DNA of 64,000 nt from Janthinobacterium sp. (GCF_009923995.1 NZ_RFSK01000007.1:62001-126000), one strand, 5' to 3'. Shown: positions 32,771 through 41,544, counted from the stretch's first letter. Notes: generated by a model from the sequence alone, not told the origin. Translations and numbers: made by a program.

Positions 32771-33319
32771 ATGCGCCAGCTGCTAGCCGCCGCCGTCCTG
32801 TCGTTGACCGCGCTCGCCGCCCTGGCCGCCCCGCCGGCCTTTGTCACGGCGGACGTGCCCGAAGCCCGCCTGGCGGGCGAAGGCGAGTACACCTGGTTCG
32901 GCATGCGTATTTATCAGGCGCAATTGTGGGTGGGACCGCAAGGCTACCAGGGCGCGGCGTCGGCAACGGCGCCCTTCGTGCTGGAATTGCGCTATGCGCG
33001 CGCGCTCGACGGCAGGAAGATCGCCGAAGCGAGCTACGAGCAGATGCAAAAGCTGGGCGTGGGCACGCCGCCGCAGCGCCTGGCCTGGCTCGATACCATG
33101 CAGCGCATCTTTCCCGACGTCCGGCAAGGGCAGCGCATCGCGGGCGCCTACCGGGCCGGCATCGCGCCCGGCGTGCGTTTTTATCTCGACGGCAACGTCC
33201 TGGCCGACGTGCCCGACGGCGAGTTCGCGCGCGCCTTCTTCGCCATCTGGCTGTCGCCCGAGTCGACGGCGCCGAAGCTGCGCACGGCGCTGCTGCAGGG
33301 TGCGGCGCCGCTGCCATGA
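32771..33319 (+). CDS. Chalcone isomerase-like periplasmic protein
   Basis: A 182-residue exported protein. It has a signal peptide (MRQLLAAAVLSLTALAALAAP) and a chalcone-isomerase-like fold: LAGEGEYTWFGMRIYQAQLWVGPQGY, FVLELRYARALDGRKIAEASYEQMQKL, GVRFYLDGNVLADVPDGEFARAFFAIWLSPES. Bacterial members are not flavonoid enzymes; the fold is also used for fatty-acid binding, which suits an operon on lipid modification. Two bases separate it from the synthase, and the stop overlaps the MFS start. Confidence 0.85.
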   Translation: MRQLLAAAVLSLTALAALAAPPAFVTADVPEARLAGEGEYTWFGMRIYQAQLWVGPQGYQGAASATAPFVLELRYARALDGRKIAEASYEQMQKLGVGTPPQRLAWLDTMQRIFPDVRQGQRIAGAYRAGIAPGVRFYLDGNVLADVPDGEFARAFFAIWLSPESTAPKLRTALLQGAAPLP

Positions 33320-34596
33320 ATGCCGGCGCCAGCGCCTTGACCTTGCCGGCCTTGTTCCGCTACGGCCTGTTCGGCCTGCCGTTGGCCATGCTGGCGCTCC
33401 CCATCTATATATATGTGGCGCCGTTCTATGCGCAGCGCAGCAGCCTGGGCCTGGCGCAGATCGGTGCCGTGCTGCTGGCGGCCCGCATCGCCGCCGCCTT
33501 CATCGACCCGGCCCTGGGCGCGTGGATGGCGCGCGGCGCTGGCGCCTATGCCGCCTGCATCGGCGCATCGCTGCCCTTGCTGTTGCTGGGCTTTGGCGCC
33601 CTGTTTCATCCGCCCGTCCTGTCCGAGGCCGCCACCCTGGCGTGGTTCCTGGCCGCCTTGCTGCTCGTCTACACCGCCTACGGCCTGGCCAGCATCGCCC
33701 ACCAGAGCTGGGGCGCCGCGCTCACCCAGGCGCGGGGGCTGCGCGCCCGCGTGACGGCCGTGCGCGAGGCGTGCGGCCTGGCGGGCGTGATCCTGGCGGC
33801 GGGCCTGACATCGCTGCTGGGCTATGAAGGCTTGTCGCTGGCCTTTGCCGTCTGCCTGTCGATGACGGGGGCGCTGCTGCTGGCGCGCGCCCCGCGTCCG
33901 GCCGCGCATGGCGCCGCCCGGGCGCATGCCCCGGGCGGCTGGCGCGTGCCGTTTCGCCAGCGCCCGTTCCGCTGGCTGTTTGCCGTGCTGCTCGTCAATG
34001 GCGTGGCGGCTGCCATACCGGCCACCCTGTTCCTGTTCTTTGCCACGGATTACTTGCAATTGGGACACTACGCGGGGCCGTTCCTGATCCTGTATTTCTG
34101 TGCGGCGGCCGCCTCCATGCCCGCGTGGGTGGCCCTGGCGCGCCGCTTTGGCGAGGCGCGCGCCTGGGGTGGCGCCATGCTGCTGGCCGCCTGCGTGTTC
34201 GTCTGGGCGTATGGCCTCGGCGCAGGGGCCGCCGGCGGGTTTGCGGCCATCTGCCTGCTGTCGGGCCTGGCGCTGGGCGCCGACCTGGCCTTGCCGCCCG
34301 CGCTGCTGGCGGGCCTGATCGGCGCGGCCGGCCATGCGGGCCGTCACGAGGCGGCGTATTTCGGCTGGTGGAACTGGGGCGTGCAGATGAGCCTGGCATT
34401 CGCGGCCGGCCTCGCCTTGCCCTGGCTGGCCTGGCTCGGCTATGTGCCGGGCAGCAGCCAGGGCTTGCCGGCCCTGTCCGCCGCCTACGCCCTGCTGCCG
34501 TGCGCCCTGAAACTGCTGGCGGCCCTGCTGCTGTGGCGCGCCCCCCTGCAACATATATATAGCGCTCACCGGGAGAAGCACGCATGCGCCTCATGA
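33316..34596 (+). CDS. MFS transporter of the photoprotective operon
   Basis: A 426-residue transporter with about twelve helices, starting MNAGASALTLPALFRYGLFGLPLAMLALPIYIYVAPFYA. It resembles the melibiose/GPH carrier type (DPALGAWMA in loop 2, AAYFGWWNWGVQMSLAFAAGLAL late). GPH-like carriers accompany the cyclopropane synthase-oxidoreductase set in other bacteria. Substrate unknown; lipid or precursor movement is inferred. It overlaps the chalcone-isomerase-like gene by four bases and the DUF3833 gene by thirteen. Confidence 0.86.
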   Translation: MNAGASALTLPALFRYGLFGLPLAMLALPIYIYVAPFYAQRSSLGLAQIGAVLLAARIAAAFIDPALGAWMARGAGAYAACIGASLPLLLLGFGALFHPPVLSEAATLAWFLAALLLVYTAYGLASIAHQSWGAALTQARGLRARVTAVREACGLAGVILAAGLTSLLGYEGLSLAFAVCLSMTGALLLARAPRPAAHGAARAHAPGGWRVPFRQRPFRWLFAVLLVNGVAAAIPATLFLFFATDYLQLGHYAGPFLILYFCAAAASMPAWVALARRFGEARAWGGAMLLAACVFVWAYGLGAGAAGGFAAICLLSGLALGADLALPPALLAGLIGAAGHAGRHEAAYFGWWNWGVQMSLAFAAGLALPWLAWLGYVPGSSQGLPALSAAYALLPCALKLLAALLLWRAPLQHIYSAHREKHACAS

Positions 34597-35144
34597 CTTT
34601 TTCTCCACGCGGCATGGCCGCCGCGCTCCTGGTGCTGGCGCTGGCCGCCTGCACCACGCCGCCCACGCCAGCCACGTACGCGCAGGAAACACCGATACTC
34701 GACGTGCAGCAGTACTTCAATGGCACGCTGGACGCGCACGGCATCTTCCAGGACCGCGCCGGCAAGGTCGTGAAACGTTTTACCGTTGTCATGCACGCCA
34801 GCTGGCAGGGCGACACGGGCACCCTGGACGAGGATTTCACCTACTCGGACGGCAGCCGGCAACGGCGCGTGTGGACCTTGCGCAAGACGGCGCCCGGGCG
34901 TTTCACCGGCACGGCGCCCGACGTGATCGGGGTAGCCGTCGGCGAGGCGGCGGGCAATGCCTTGCGCTGGCAGTATGTGCTGGCGCTGCCCGTCGATGGC
35001 ACGGTCTACCACGTCGATTTCGAAGACTGGATGTTCCTGATGGATGATAAGGTCATGCTCAACCGCGCCGCCATGAGCAAGTTCGGCGTCAGCCTGGGTG
35101 CCGTAACCCTGTCGTTCAGCAAGCGCGCGCAGGTGGCGCCATGA
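34584..35144 (+). CDS. DUF3833 family lipoprotein
   Basis: A 186-residue predicted lipoprotein with lipobox LAAC (about residue 22) and a DUF3833 body: ILDVQQYFNGTLDAHGIFQDRAGKVVKRF, TLDEDFTYSDGSRQRRVW, YHVDFEDWMFLMDDKVMLNRAAMSKFGVSLGAVTLSF. The fold is probably lipocalin-like, suitable for carrying a lipid across the periplasm. DUF3833 commonly occurs in this operon type. Function otherwise unknown. Confidence 0.86.
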   Translation: MRLMTFSPRGMAAALLVLALAACTTPPTPATYAQETPILDVQQYFNGTLDAHGIFQDRAGKVVKRFTVVMHASWQGDTGTLDEDFTYSDGSRQRRVWTLRKTAPGRFTGTAPDVIGVAVGEAAGNALRWQYVLALPVDGTVYHVDFEDWMFLMDDKVMLNRAAMSKFGVSLGAVTLSFSKRAQVAP

Positions 35145-35908
35145 ACCGCAAGATCAGCAGCTGGGCCGGCAGGCGCGTGTGGATCATCGGCGCGTCCAGC
35201 GGCATCGGCGCCGCCTGCGCCACCTTGCTGCTGCAGCAGGGCGCCAGCGTGGCCTTGTCTGCCCGCCACCGCGCCAGCCTGGAGCGGCTGTGCGAAGGGC
35301 AGCCGTTGGCGCTGGCCTTGCCGCTCGACATCACCCAGCATGCGCAGGTGCGGGCCGCGTGCGGGGAGCTGGCGCGGCAGTGGCCGCATATCGACCTGAT
35401 CCTCGTCGTGGCCGGCGGCTACCAGGCCATGCGCGCCGACGCTTTCGACCTGGAAGGGGCGCAGGGCTTGCTGGCCCTGAACGTCGGCGGCGTCTTCAAC
35501 TGCCTGGAGCAGGCGCTGCCATGGCTGCTGCGCCAGGGCAGCGGCGGCATCGGCATCGTCGCCTCGGTGGCCGGCTATGGCGGCTTGCCGAAGGCGCTCG
35601 CGTATGGCGCCAGCAAGGCGGCGCTGATCAACCTGACGGAGTCGCTGTACCTGGACCTGCATCCACGCGGGATTGATGTGTATCAAATCAACCCGGGATT
35701 TGTCGACACGCCGCTCACGGCCGGCAACGATTTCACCATGCCGGCCCTGATGACGGCACAGGACGCGGCTGCGGCCATGCTCGACGGCATCGAGCGGGGG
35801 CAGTTTCACATCCACTTTCCCCGGCGCTTTACGAATTTCCTGCGGCTGGCGCGGCTCTTGCCGTACCGCGTCTATTTCTGGCTGATCCGCAAGGTGACGG
35901 GACTATGA
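35141..35908 (+). CDS. Short-chain dehydrogenase/reductase (SDR)
   Basis: A 255-residue SDR with the NAD(P) motif GASSGIGAACA (about residues 17-27), a nucleotide-specificity ALSARHR, and the catalytic YxxxK in YGASKAALINLTES (Tyr151, Lys155 by approximate count) preceded by Ser in IVASVAGYGG. The C terminus RFTNFLRLARLLPYRVYFWLIRKVTG is a basic amphipathic helix likely to touch the membrane, consistent with a lipid substrate. It overlaps DUF3833 by four bases and the NTF2-like gene by four. Confidence 0.9.
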   Translation: MNRKISSWAGRRVWIIGASSGIGAACATLLLQQGASVALSARHRASLERLCEGQPLALALPLDITQHAQVRAACGELARQWPHIDLILVVAGGYQAMRADAFDLEGAQGLLALNVGGVFNCLEQALPWLLRQGSGGIGIVASVAGYGGLPKALAYGASKAALINLTESLYLDLHPRGIDVYQINPGFVDTPLTAGNDFTMPALMTAQDAAAAMLDGIERGQFHIHFPRRFTNFLRLARLLPYRVYFWLIRKVTGL

Positions 35909-36366
35909 AGGGAGCAAGCGGCATGCCGCAGATGACGGACGTGGAATGCGCGCTGGCGCGCCTGGTGGCATTCTATGAGCACCTGAGCCTGGAGAGCCTG
36001 GCCCAGCTGGGGGCCGTGTACGCGCCGGACGCCCGCTTCAAGGACCCGTTCAACGAGGTGCAGGGCCATGCCGCCATCCTGGCCATCTTCGAGCACATGT
36101 TCGTGCAAGTCGATGCGCCCCGTTTCATTGTGCTCGACAGGATGGCGCAGGGCGGGCAGGCCTTCCTGACGTGGGAGTTTCGTTTCCGCATGAAGCGACG
36201 GGTGGCTGGCGAACAATGCATCCGTGGCGCCACGCACGTGCGCTTCGATGCGCAGGGCAGGGTGGCCGAGCACCGCGATTACTGGGATGTGGCCGAGGAA
36301 TTGTATGAAAAGCTGCCGCTGCTGGGCGGTTTCATGCGCCTGCTCAAGCGCGCAGGGCGCCGCTAG
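35905..36366 (+). CDS. NTF2-like (SnoaL-type) protein
   Basis: A 153-residue protein of the nuclear transport factor 2 superfamily: LARLVAFYEHLSLESLAQLGAVYAPDARFKDPFNEVQGHAAILAIFEHMFVQ, and RFDAQGRVAEHRDYWDVAEELYEKLPLLGGFMRLLKRAG. The cone-like fold binds hydrophobic ligands and sometimes isomerises them. The DARFKDPF-x-EVQG pattern recurs in the NTF2 proteins that close photo-oxidative operons. Last gene of the CarH-linked operon. Confidence 0.82.
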   Translation: MKGASGMPQMTDVECALARLVAFYEHLSLESLAQLGAVYAPDARFKDPFNEVQGHAAILAIFEHMFVQVDAPRFIVLDRMAQGGQAFLTWEFRFRMKRRVAGEQCIRGATHVRFDAQGRVAEHRDYWDVAEELYEKLPLLGGFMRLLKRAGRR

Positions 36367-36442
36367 CGCCCGTATTACATGCTTTTAAGCAAAAAATGAG
36401 CAAAAGAAAAAGAAAAGATTGAGGAATTGACCAAGGATAAAC

Positions 36443-36456
36443 TTGATTTTGATCAA
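36443..36456. promoter_or_regulatory. Perfect FNR/ANR-type box
   Basis: TTGAT-TTTG-ATCAA is an exact match to the FNR consensus TTGAT-N4-ATCAA. If it acts as a class II site at -41.5 on the top strand, the start would fall near 36491 and a -10-like TATATC lies at 36479-36484, exactly at the expected distance. No gene follows for 850 bases. Confidence 0.55.
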
Positions 36457-37268
36457 TATGTCGTTTTTTTGACACAAATATATCCACATATTGAGAAAAC
36501 AACATTGTAAGAAATTGTTTCAATTGATGCGGAATTTGCAAGCAAGAGTCGTCCCCGGCAGTGCCGAACCGGGGCCGGCAAACGACAGCAAAAAGCATGG
36601 AAAACATTTCTATGTGAGCAATTTAAATTACCGATGAGTCAGTAATTCCATTGTTACTCTGGCCATTTTCCTGCCGCCGCCAACGACCTCGAAATGCGGC
36701 CCTACGCCCCTGAATAATGCGGCAACGCACCAAAACAGGGCGCGGAATATCCCGTTTTTGGGCGCTGCGCAGCAAACATCGGCGATGCGGTGTATGCTTC
36801 GTCCCGTTTATCCATTATCACCTTACAAACTGTGCGCTTTGTCGCGTAAGTCGTGAACGGTGAATGATGGGTGAAGCATGTTGATGTTTTAATCATGCGC
36901 CTGATACTGTTGCACTAATACAACGGGTGCCCACAAGGCATGCGCTATGATGGAATGGTCAATCAGGCCAATGCATTGGTTGGCAAGGGGCACTGGCTCT
37001 GTCGCGTAGTACGGTTGGCGATGGTCGGGATGCCTGAAAAAGCCCTCGGCCTGGTACCGGAAGTAACATGTTGGAACTTGATGGAATGTGAAACGGTCGT
37101 TATAGTGCCGCTTCCGGTGCCCTTTGAGCACCGAACCGGCGCACGAAAATACGGTCGTCATGCAGCCTTCAAGCTTATCGGTGCAATAGCGTGCCGATAC
37201 CGATATGACTGTTCCCCTGACCGGAACAGCAATGTGGCAGGTGGAGACCTTGCCCTCACTCATAAAAA

Positions 37269-37285
37269 GCGCTCTGTTAGAGCGC
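37269..37285 (+). other. Hairpin in the porin leader
   Basis: GCGCTCT-GTT-AGAGCGC, a perfect seven-pair stem 57 bases before the porin start and not followed by a T-run. It may stabilise the leader of a highly expressed outer-membrane mRNA. Confidence 0.5.
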
Positions 37286-37341
37286 AGCTCGAGATGCATA
37301 GGCTGTATTACTTTTTGCTTCAAAAATTAAAGGAAATTGCA

Positions 37342-38406
37342 ATGAAAAAAACTCTGATCACCCTGGCAGTCCTGGCAGCAGCCACTGGCGTAGCCCAAGC
37401 TCAATCGAGCGTTGTTATCTACGGTACCGTTGACGCTGGTTTCGTCAGCGAGCGCGGCGGTGTTAACGGCAACGTCAACAAACTGGACAGCGGCATTGCT
37501 TCGGCATCGCGTCTGGGCTTCAAAGGCACCGAAGATCTGGGCAGCGGCCTGTCGGCTCTGTTCGTTCTGGAATCGGGCTTCAGCGTTGACAACGGTCAGC
37601 AAGACGTTTCGGGCACCTTGTTCAACCGTCAAGCTTACGTTGGTCTGAGCAGCAAAACGACCGGTACCCTGACCCTGGGTCGTCAATACACCCCTTGGTA
37701 CAACACCCTGTCGAAAGTTGCTGATCCATTCGCAGCTGGCTACGCTGGTTCCGCTAAGAACTTGTTCCCATCGAACACCCGCACCAGCAACACCGTGCTG
37801 TACACCTCGCCAAACTTCAACGGCTTTGACGCTGACGTGGCTTACACCTTCGGCGAAAACGCTGATTCGAACAAAATCGGCCGCAAAATCGGCGCGTCGG
37901 CTGGCTACTCGAACGGTCCTCTGAACGCACGTCTGGCTTACAACAACACCAGCAACGACACCGCGACCATCGAACAAGGTAGCGGCAGCAACTGGTTGGC
38001 TGCAGCTAACTACGACTTCGCAGTTGCTAAAGGCTACATCGCTTACGGCGTGAACAAAGGCAACAACAGTGCTAACCGTAACAACGGCACCGTCAACGCC
38101 TTCAACTACACCTCGGCAGCTGCTAGCACCGACAGCAACAACATCCTGGTTGGCGCAACCGTACCTGTCGGCCCAGCTGGCACCGTAATGGCTTCGTTCA
38201 TCCGCACGAACGACAAGACTTCGGCTAACGCTGATGCTGATCAATGGGCACTGGGTTACTCCTACGCTCTGTCGAAGCGCACGAGCACCTACGCTTCGTA
38301 CGCCAAGATCAAGAACAAAAACTTCGCTGGCTACACTGTTGGCAACAACAGCAACGTCGGTACGGGCGACAAAGCCTTCAACGTTGGCGTTCGTCACTCG
38401 TTCTAA
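37342..38406 (+). CDS. General outer-membrane porin (gram-negative porin, OmpC-like family 4)
   Basis: A 354-residue betaproteobacterial trimeric porin. Signal peptide MKKTLITLAVLAAATGVAQA, then QSSVVIYGTVDAGFVSERGG, LGFKGTEDLGSGLSALFVLESGF, NRQAYVGLSSKTTGTLTLGRQYTP, and the terminal strand FNVGVRHSF with C-terminal Phe recognised by the BAM machinery. Codon use is strikingly different from neighbours (GTT, GCT, AAA frequent), the mark of very high expression. ATG 37342 has AGGAAA upstream. The open frame extending to 36940 is upstream non-coding sequence. Confidence 0.95.
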   Translation: MKKTLITLAVLAAATGVAQAQSSVVIYGTVDAGFVSERGGVNGNVNKLDSGIASASRLGFKGTEDLGSGLSALFVLESGFSVDNGQQDVSGTLFNRQAYVGLSSKTTGTLTLGRQYTPWYNTLSKVADPFAAGYAGSAKNLFPSNTRTSNTVLYTSPNFNGFDADVAYTFGENADSNKIGRKIGASAGYSNGPLNARLAYNNTSNDTATIEQGSGSNWLAAANYDFAVAKGYIAYGVNKGNNSANRNNGTVNAFNYTSAAASTDSNNILVGATVPVGPAGTVMASFIRTNDKTSANADADQWALGYSYALSKRTSTYASYAKIKNKNFAGYTVGNNSNVGTGDKAFNVGVRHSF

Positions 38407-38468
38407 TATTCGCGCAAGCGAAGCTTAGTACCGCTGCAGGCATCCCTCCGGGGATGTCTTAAAGCAAA

Positions 38469-38506
38469 GAAACGCGTCTCCAGGCTAGTCCTGGCGGCGC
38501 GTTTTT
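38469..38506 (+). terminator. Rho-independent terminator after the porin
   Basis: AAACGCG and CGCGTTTTT enclose an inner stem CCAGG/CCTGG. A second small hairpin (CATCCC-TCCG-GGGATG, near 38440-38456) precedes it. Confidence 0.8.
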
Positions 38507-38556
38507 GCATGGGCGCGCCAGTTATAATGTTGCCGTTACTAAAGTAAAGGAATGCC

Positions 38557-39096
38557 ATGAATTCATTGAAATCGCCGCGCCTGGCCGCCATGCTGGCCGC
38601 GCTGCTGCTCGCCGGCGCCACGGGTGGCGCCATTGCCGCCGCCAAGGGCAAGAAGCCTGCCGGCCTGGAGCGCTATGGCGTGGCCGTGTACTCGGACCTG
38701 TGCCTGCAGAAGGACAGCGGCGAGATCGGCGGCCAGCGCGTGACCCTGCATCGCTTTGCCGAGGCCGATTCCGTCATCTATGAATTCACGGCCGGCGCCC
38801 TGAGCTGGCCCATCGTGGCCAACGACGTCAACCTGGATGCGGCCACGGGCGCCTTCGACTTCACCATCGCCGGCGCCGACAACGAAGAGCGCACCATCGT
38901 CGGCAAGTTTTCCAAGGATGGGCAGACCCTGACCCTGGAAGGCGATTACTGCGGCGGCAATGTGCGCATGCCCATGAAACTGAGCCGCGTGCGTGACTTT
39001 GGCCGCCCCTTGAAGACGTGCACCCCATGTCCGCCCATGCCCGAGGCGCCCGCGCCGCTGCCTGCGCAGGACGGCGCGGAGACGCCCGCCGCGTAG
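38557..39096 (+). CDS. Secreted hypothetical protein
   Basis: A 179-residue protein with a clear signal peptide (MNSLKSPRLAAMLAALLLAGATGGAIAA) and a mature, beta-rich domain (VAVYSDLCLQKDSGEIGGQRVTLHRFAEADSVIYEFTAGALSWPIVANDVNLD) with strands around GAFDFTIAG and EGDYCGG. The tail is Pro-rich with CTPCPPMPEAP. Four cysteines could form disulphides. I do not recognise a named family. It has its own terminator and stands between the porin and the ThDP enzyme. Confidence 0.8.
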   Translation: MNSLKSPRLAAMLAALLLAGATGGAIAAAKGKKPAGLERYGVAVYSDLCLQKDSGEIGGQRVTLHRFAEADSVIYEFTAGALSWPIVANDVNLDAATGAFDFTIAGADNEERTIVGKFSKDGQTLTLEGDYCGGNVRMPMKLSRVRDFGRPLKTCTPCPPMPEAPAPLPAQDGAETPAA

Positions 39097-39118
39097 TCAA
39101 TGTTGTTGTCGTGATATG

Positions 39119-39148
39119 AAAAAGGCCCGGTATCGACCGGGCCTTTGT
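39119..39148. terminator. Rho-independent terminator
   Basis: AAAAGGCCCGGT-ATCG-ACCGGGCCTTT, usable in both directions between the secreted protein and the convergent ThDP enzyme gene. Confidence 0.9.
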
Positions 39149-39170
39149 ATTTTCTCGCCTTGACGCGGGA

Positions 39171-40874
39171 TTACTTTGCCGCCTGCGCTTTTTCCGCCGT
39201 CGCGCGGATGGTGGCCAGCGTCGCGTTCGGCGTGATCAGGTTGCCGTCATAGCGCAGCTCGATCAAGGCCGGCAAGTTGTGCGTTTTCGCGTGCGCCAGG
39301 GCGCGCTGCAGGGCAGGAGCGAACTCTTGCGTCGCATTCACCACTTCGCCATGGGCGCCATACGCTTGCGCCAGCGCCGCAAAGTCCGGGTTGTGCAGGG
39401 TCGTTCCCGACACGCGGCCCGGGTAGTCGCGCTCCTGGTGCATGCGGATGGTGCCGAACATCTGGTTATTGAAGACGATGATGACCACGCCCGCCTGGTA
39501 TTGCACGGCCGTGGCCAGCTCCTGGCCATTCATCATGTATTCGCCGTCGCCGGCAAAGGTGATCACGGTGCGCTCCGGGTGCACGATCTTCGCCGCCACG
39601 CCGGACGGCACGCCGTAGCCCATGGCGCCATTCGTCGGCGCCAGCTGCGTGCGCATGCCGCCGTAGCGGTAGAAGCGGTGCGCCCACGAGGCGTAGTTGC
39701 CGGCGCCGTTCGTCAGGATGGTGTCAGGCGGTACCTGCGCCATGATGTCCTGCGTCACCTGCCACAGGTCCAGCGGCGCCTCGCCATCCTGGAAGATGGG
39801 CGGCTGCCCCTGGTAGGCGGCCAGCTCGGCCTTGGCGGCGGCCGGCGTGTGTTTCCATGCGGAAGCGTCGACGGGAGCCATGGCGGCCAGCAGCGCGCAC
39901 GCCTGCGGCATGCCGCTGTTGATCATCAGCTCGGCCTGGTAGACGCTGCCCAGCTCCTCGGCATCCGTGTGGATGTGCACGAGGCGCTGGCGCGGCACGG
40001 GCGACTCGAACAGGGTGTAGCCGCCCGTCGTCATTTCGCCCAGGCGCGGACCGATGGCGATGACCAGGTCGGCCTCCTTGACGCGCGCGGCCAGTTTCGG
40101 GTTGATGCCGATGCCGACATCGCCGATGTAGTTCGGGTGGGCATTGTCGAGCAAGTCCTGGAAGCGGAAGGCGCAGGCGACGGGCAAGTGGTTGCTTTCC
40201 GCGAACTGCTGCAGGTGGGCGCATGCCTGCGGCGTCCAGGTGGTGCCGCCGAGCAACACCAGCGGCTGCTTCGCGGCCGCCAGCATGGCGCGCAGCTGCT
40301 GCAGCTGCGCGTCCGATGGCGCCGCCTGCACGGGCCGGTAGGCGCGCGTGTCGGCCACCGTGGCCAGCGAGATGAGCATGTCTTCCGGCAGGGCCAGCAC
40401 GACGGGGCCGGGGCGGCCGCTGGTGGCCACCTGGAAGGCGCGCGCCAGGTATTCGGGGATGCGCTCGGCGCGGTCGATCTGCGCCACCCACTTGGCCATC
40501 TGGCCGTACATGCGGCGGTAGTCGATTTCCTGGAACGCTTCGCGGTCGACGAAATCATTGCCCACCTGGCCGATGAACAAAATCATCGGCGTGGAATCCT
40601 GGTAGGCCGTGTGCACGCCGATCGAGGCGTTGGTGGCGCCCGGTCCCCGCGTGACGAAGCAGATGCCCGGCTTGCCGGTCAGCTTGCCGTAGGCTTCGGC
40701 CATGAAGGCGGCGCCGCCCTCCTGGCGGTTGATGATGAAGCGGATGCCCGAGTCGTGCAGGGCGTCGAGCACGTCGAGGTAGCTTTCGCCAGGCACGCCA
40801 AAGGCGGTGTCGACACCGTGGATCTGCAGGGCATCGACCAGGATCTGGCCGCCGGTACGGGGTTGTTGCGTCAT
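39171..40874 (-). CDS. Thiamine diphosphate-dependent enzyme (acetolactate synthase-like)
   Basis: A 567-residue enzyme with the three-domain ThDP plan: N-terminal PYR domain with catalytic Glu in NRQEGGAAFMAEAYG (about residue 52), central domain, and C-terminal PP domain with the ThDP/Mg motif GDGEYMMNGQELATAVQYQAGVVIIVFNN (about 445-473). It resembles acetolactate synthase large subunits, but no ilvN-type regulatory subunit is adjacent. So it may be a catabolic acetolactate synthase or another carboligase or decarboxylase. Transcribed alone toward the secreted protein gene. Confidence 0.87.
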   Translation of the reverse strand: MTQQPRTGGQILVDALQIHGVDTAFGVPGESYLDVLDALHDSGIRFIINRQEGGAAFMAEAYGKLTGKPGICFVTRGPGATNASIGVHTAYQDSTPMILFIGQVGNDFVDREAFQEIDYRRMYGQMAKWVAQIDRAERIPEYLARAFQVATSGRPGPVVLALPEDMLISLATVADTRAYRPVQAAPSDAQLQQLRAMLAAAKQPLVLLGGTTWTPQACAHLQQFAESNHLPVACAFRFQDLLDNAHPNYIGDVGIGINPKLAARVKEADLVIAIGPRLGEMTTGGYTLFESPVPRQRLVHIHTDAEELGSVYQAELMINSGMPQACALLAAMAPVDASAWKHTPAAAKAELAAYQGQPPIFQDGEAPLDLWQVTQDIMAQVPPDTILTNGAGNYASWAHRFYRYGGMRTQLAPTNGAMGYGVPSGVAAKIVHPERTVITFAGDGEYMMNGQELATAVQYQAGVVIIVFNNQMFGTIRMHQERDYPGRVSGTTLHNPDFAALAQAYGAHGEVVNATQEFAPALQRALAHAKTHNLPALIELRYDGNLITPNATLATIRATAEKAQAAK

Positions 40875-41079
40875 GTTCGGCTCTTTATGTTCTAGTTGAA
40901 TGGCAAAGAAAAATCGGGCAAACGGAGCGCATGCGCCGCATCGGGATGCGCGCAGCTTGCGTCATTCTATGTGAGCCGATTTGGCCCGGCTTTTGAAATG
41001 GCGACACCGAATTACACAATCCCCCGGGCGGGGGGCGGCGAGGGCGTCCGGCACCCGGCACCGCGCCCGCACGGGCCTT

Positions 41080-41109
41080 TTGCAGAAACATACTGCGGCG
41101 CGGTACAAT
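41080..41109 (+). promoter_or_regulatory. rnpB promoter
   Basis: TTGCAG (41080-41085), 18 bases, TACAAT (41104-41109), placing the start at about 41115, the first base of the RNase P P1 helix. Confidence 0.75.
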
Positions 41110-41114
41110 GGCGG

Positions 41115-41474
41115 GTGAAGCAGGCCAGACAGTCGCTGGCCGGCGCAGCAATGCGCTGGCGGGAGGAAGGTCCGGACTCCATAGAGCGGGGTGACGGTTA
41201 ACGGCCGTCCGCTGAAAGCCGACCCGGCGTACTTGTATGTCGGGGGAGTATAAGGCGAGGAATAGGGCCACAGAGACGAGCGTATTAAGTTACGGTGAAA
41301 CGCGGTAACCTCCACCTGGTGCAATTTCAAATAGGCACGCGATGATGCTGCTCGCGGAGCGTGCGGGTAGAAAGCTTGAGCGCCCGAGTAATCTGGCGCC
41401 TAGAGGAATGACTGTCATAGCGCCGACCGCAAGGAAGGCGCCGTAACAAAATCCGGCCTACCGGCCTGCTTCAC
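41115..41474 (+). ncRNA. rnpB: RNase P RNA, bacterial class A
   Basis: The catalytic RNA that trims the 5' ends of tRNA precursors. P1 is formed by GTGAAGCAGGCC (41115-41126) and GGCCTGCTTCAC (41463-41474). The conserved core near the 5' end reads GGGAGGAAGGTCCGGACTCC (41160-41179). Further class A marks are CACAGAGACGAG, the block GTGAAACGCGGTAACCTCCACC followed by GGTGCAATTTCAAATAGG, and GCCGACCGCAAGGAAGG near the 3' end. Length about 360 bases is normal. A terminator follows. Confidence 0.97.
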
Positions 41475-41544
41475 TTGAATTCTAGGCTTCCCGGCTTGCC
41501 GGGGAGCGTACCGGCCGCGGCGCTTTCCTGCTGCGCACCGTCCC

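Larger units (their letters stand above)
36367..37341. other. Gene-free AT-rich region upstream of the porin
   Basis: 975 bases with no credible gene. The left part (36370-36660) is clearly richer in A+T than its surroundings. It contains an FNR-type box (36443-36456), a GC-rich inverted structure near 36547-36587 (GTCGTCCCCGG against CCGGGG and ACGAC) and AATTAC/GTAATT arms near 36628-36650. The right part (36900-37341) includes the long porin leader with a perfect hairpin at 37269-37285. An unannotated small RNA is possible. Confidence 0.6.

Noticed and set aside
33404-34561. ATATATAT tracts at both ends of the MFS gene, suspected as target duplications
   Set aside because: They are in-frame coding at both ends, differ in flanks, and no mobile gene or inverted ends are present.
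36889-37323. 144-codon open frame on the minus strand upstream of the porin
   Set aside because: TTG start without a ribosome binding site, no recognisable domain, and it overlaps the probable porin leader.
36940-37341. In-frame upstream extension of the porin
   Set aside because: Signal peptide begins at 37342 after a good ribosome binding site; the upstream codons encode no sensible sequence and codon use differs from the gene.
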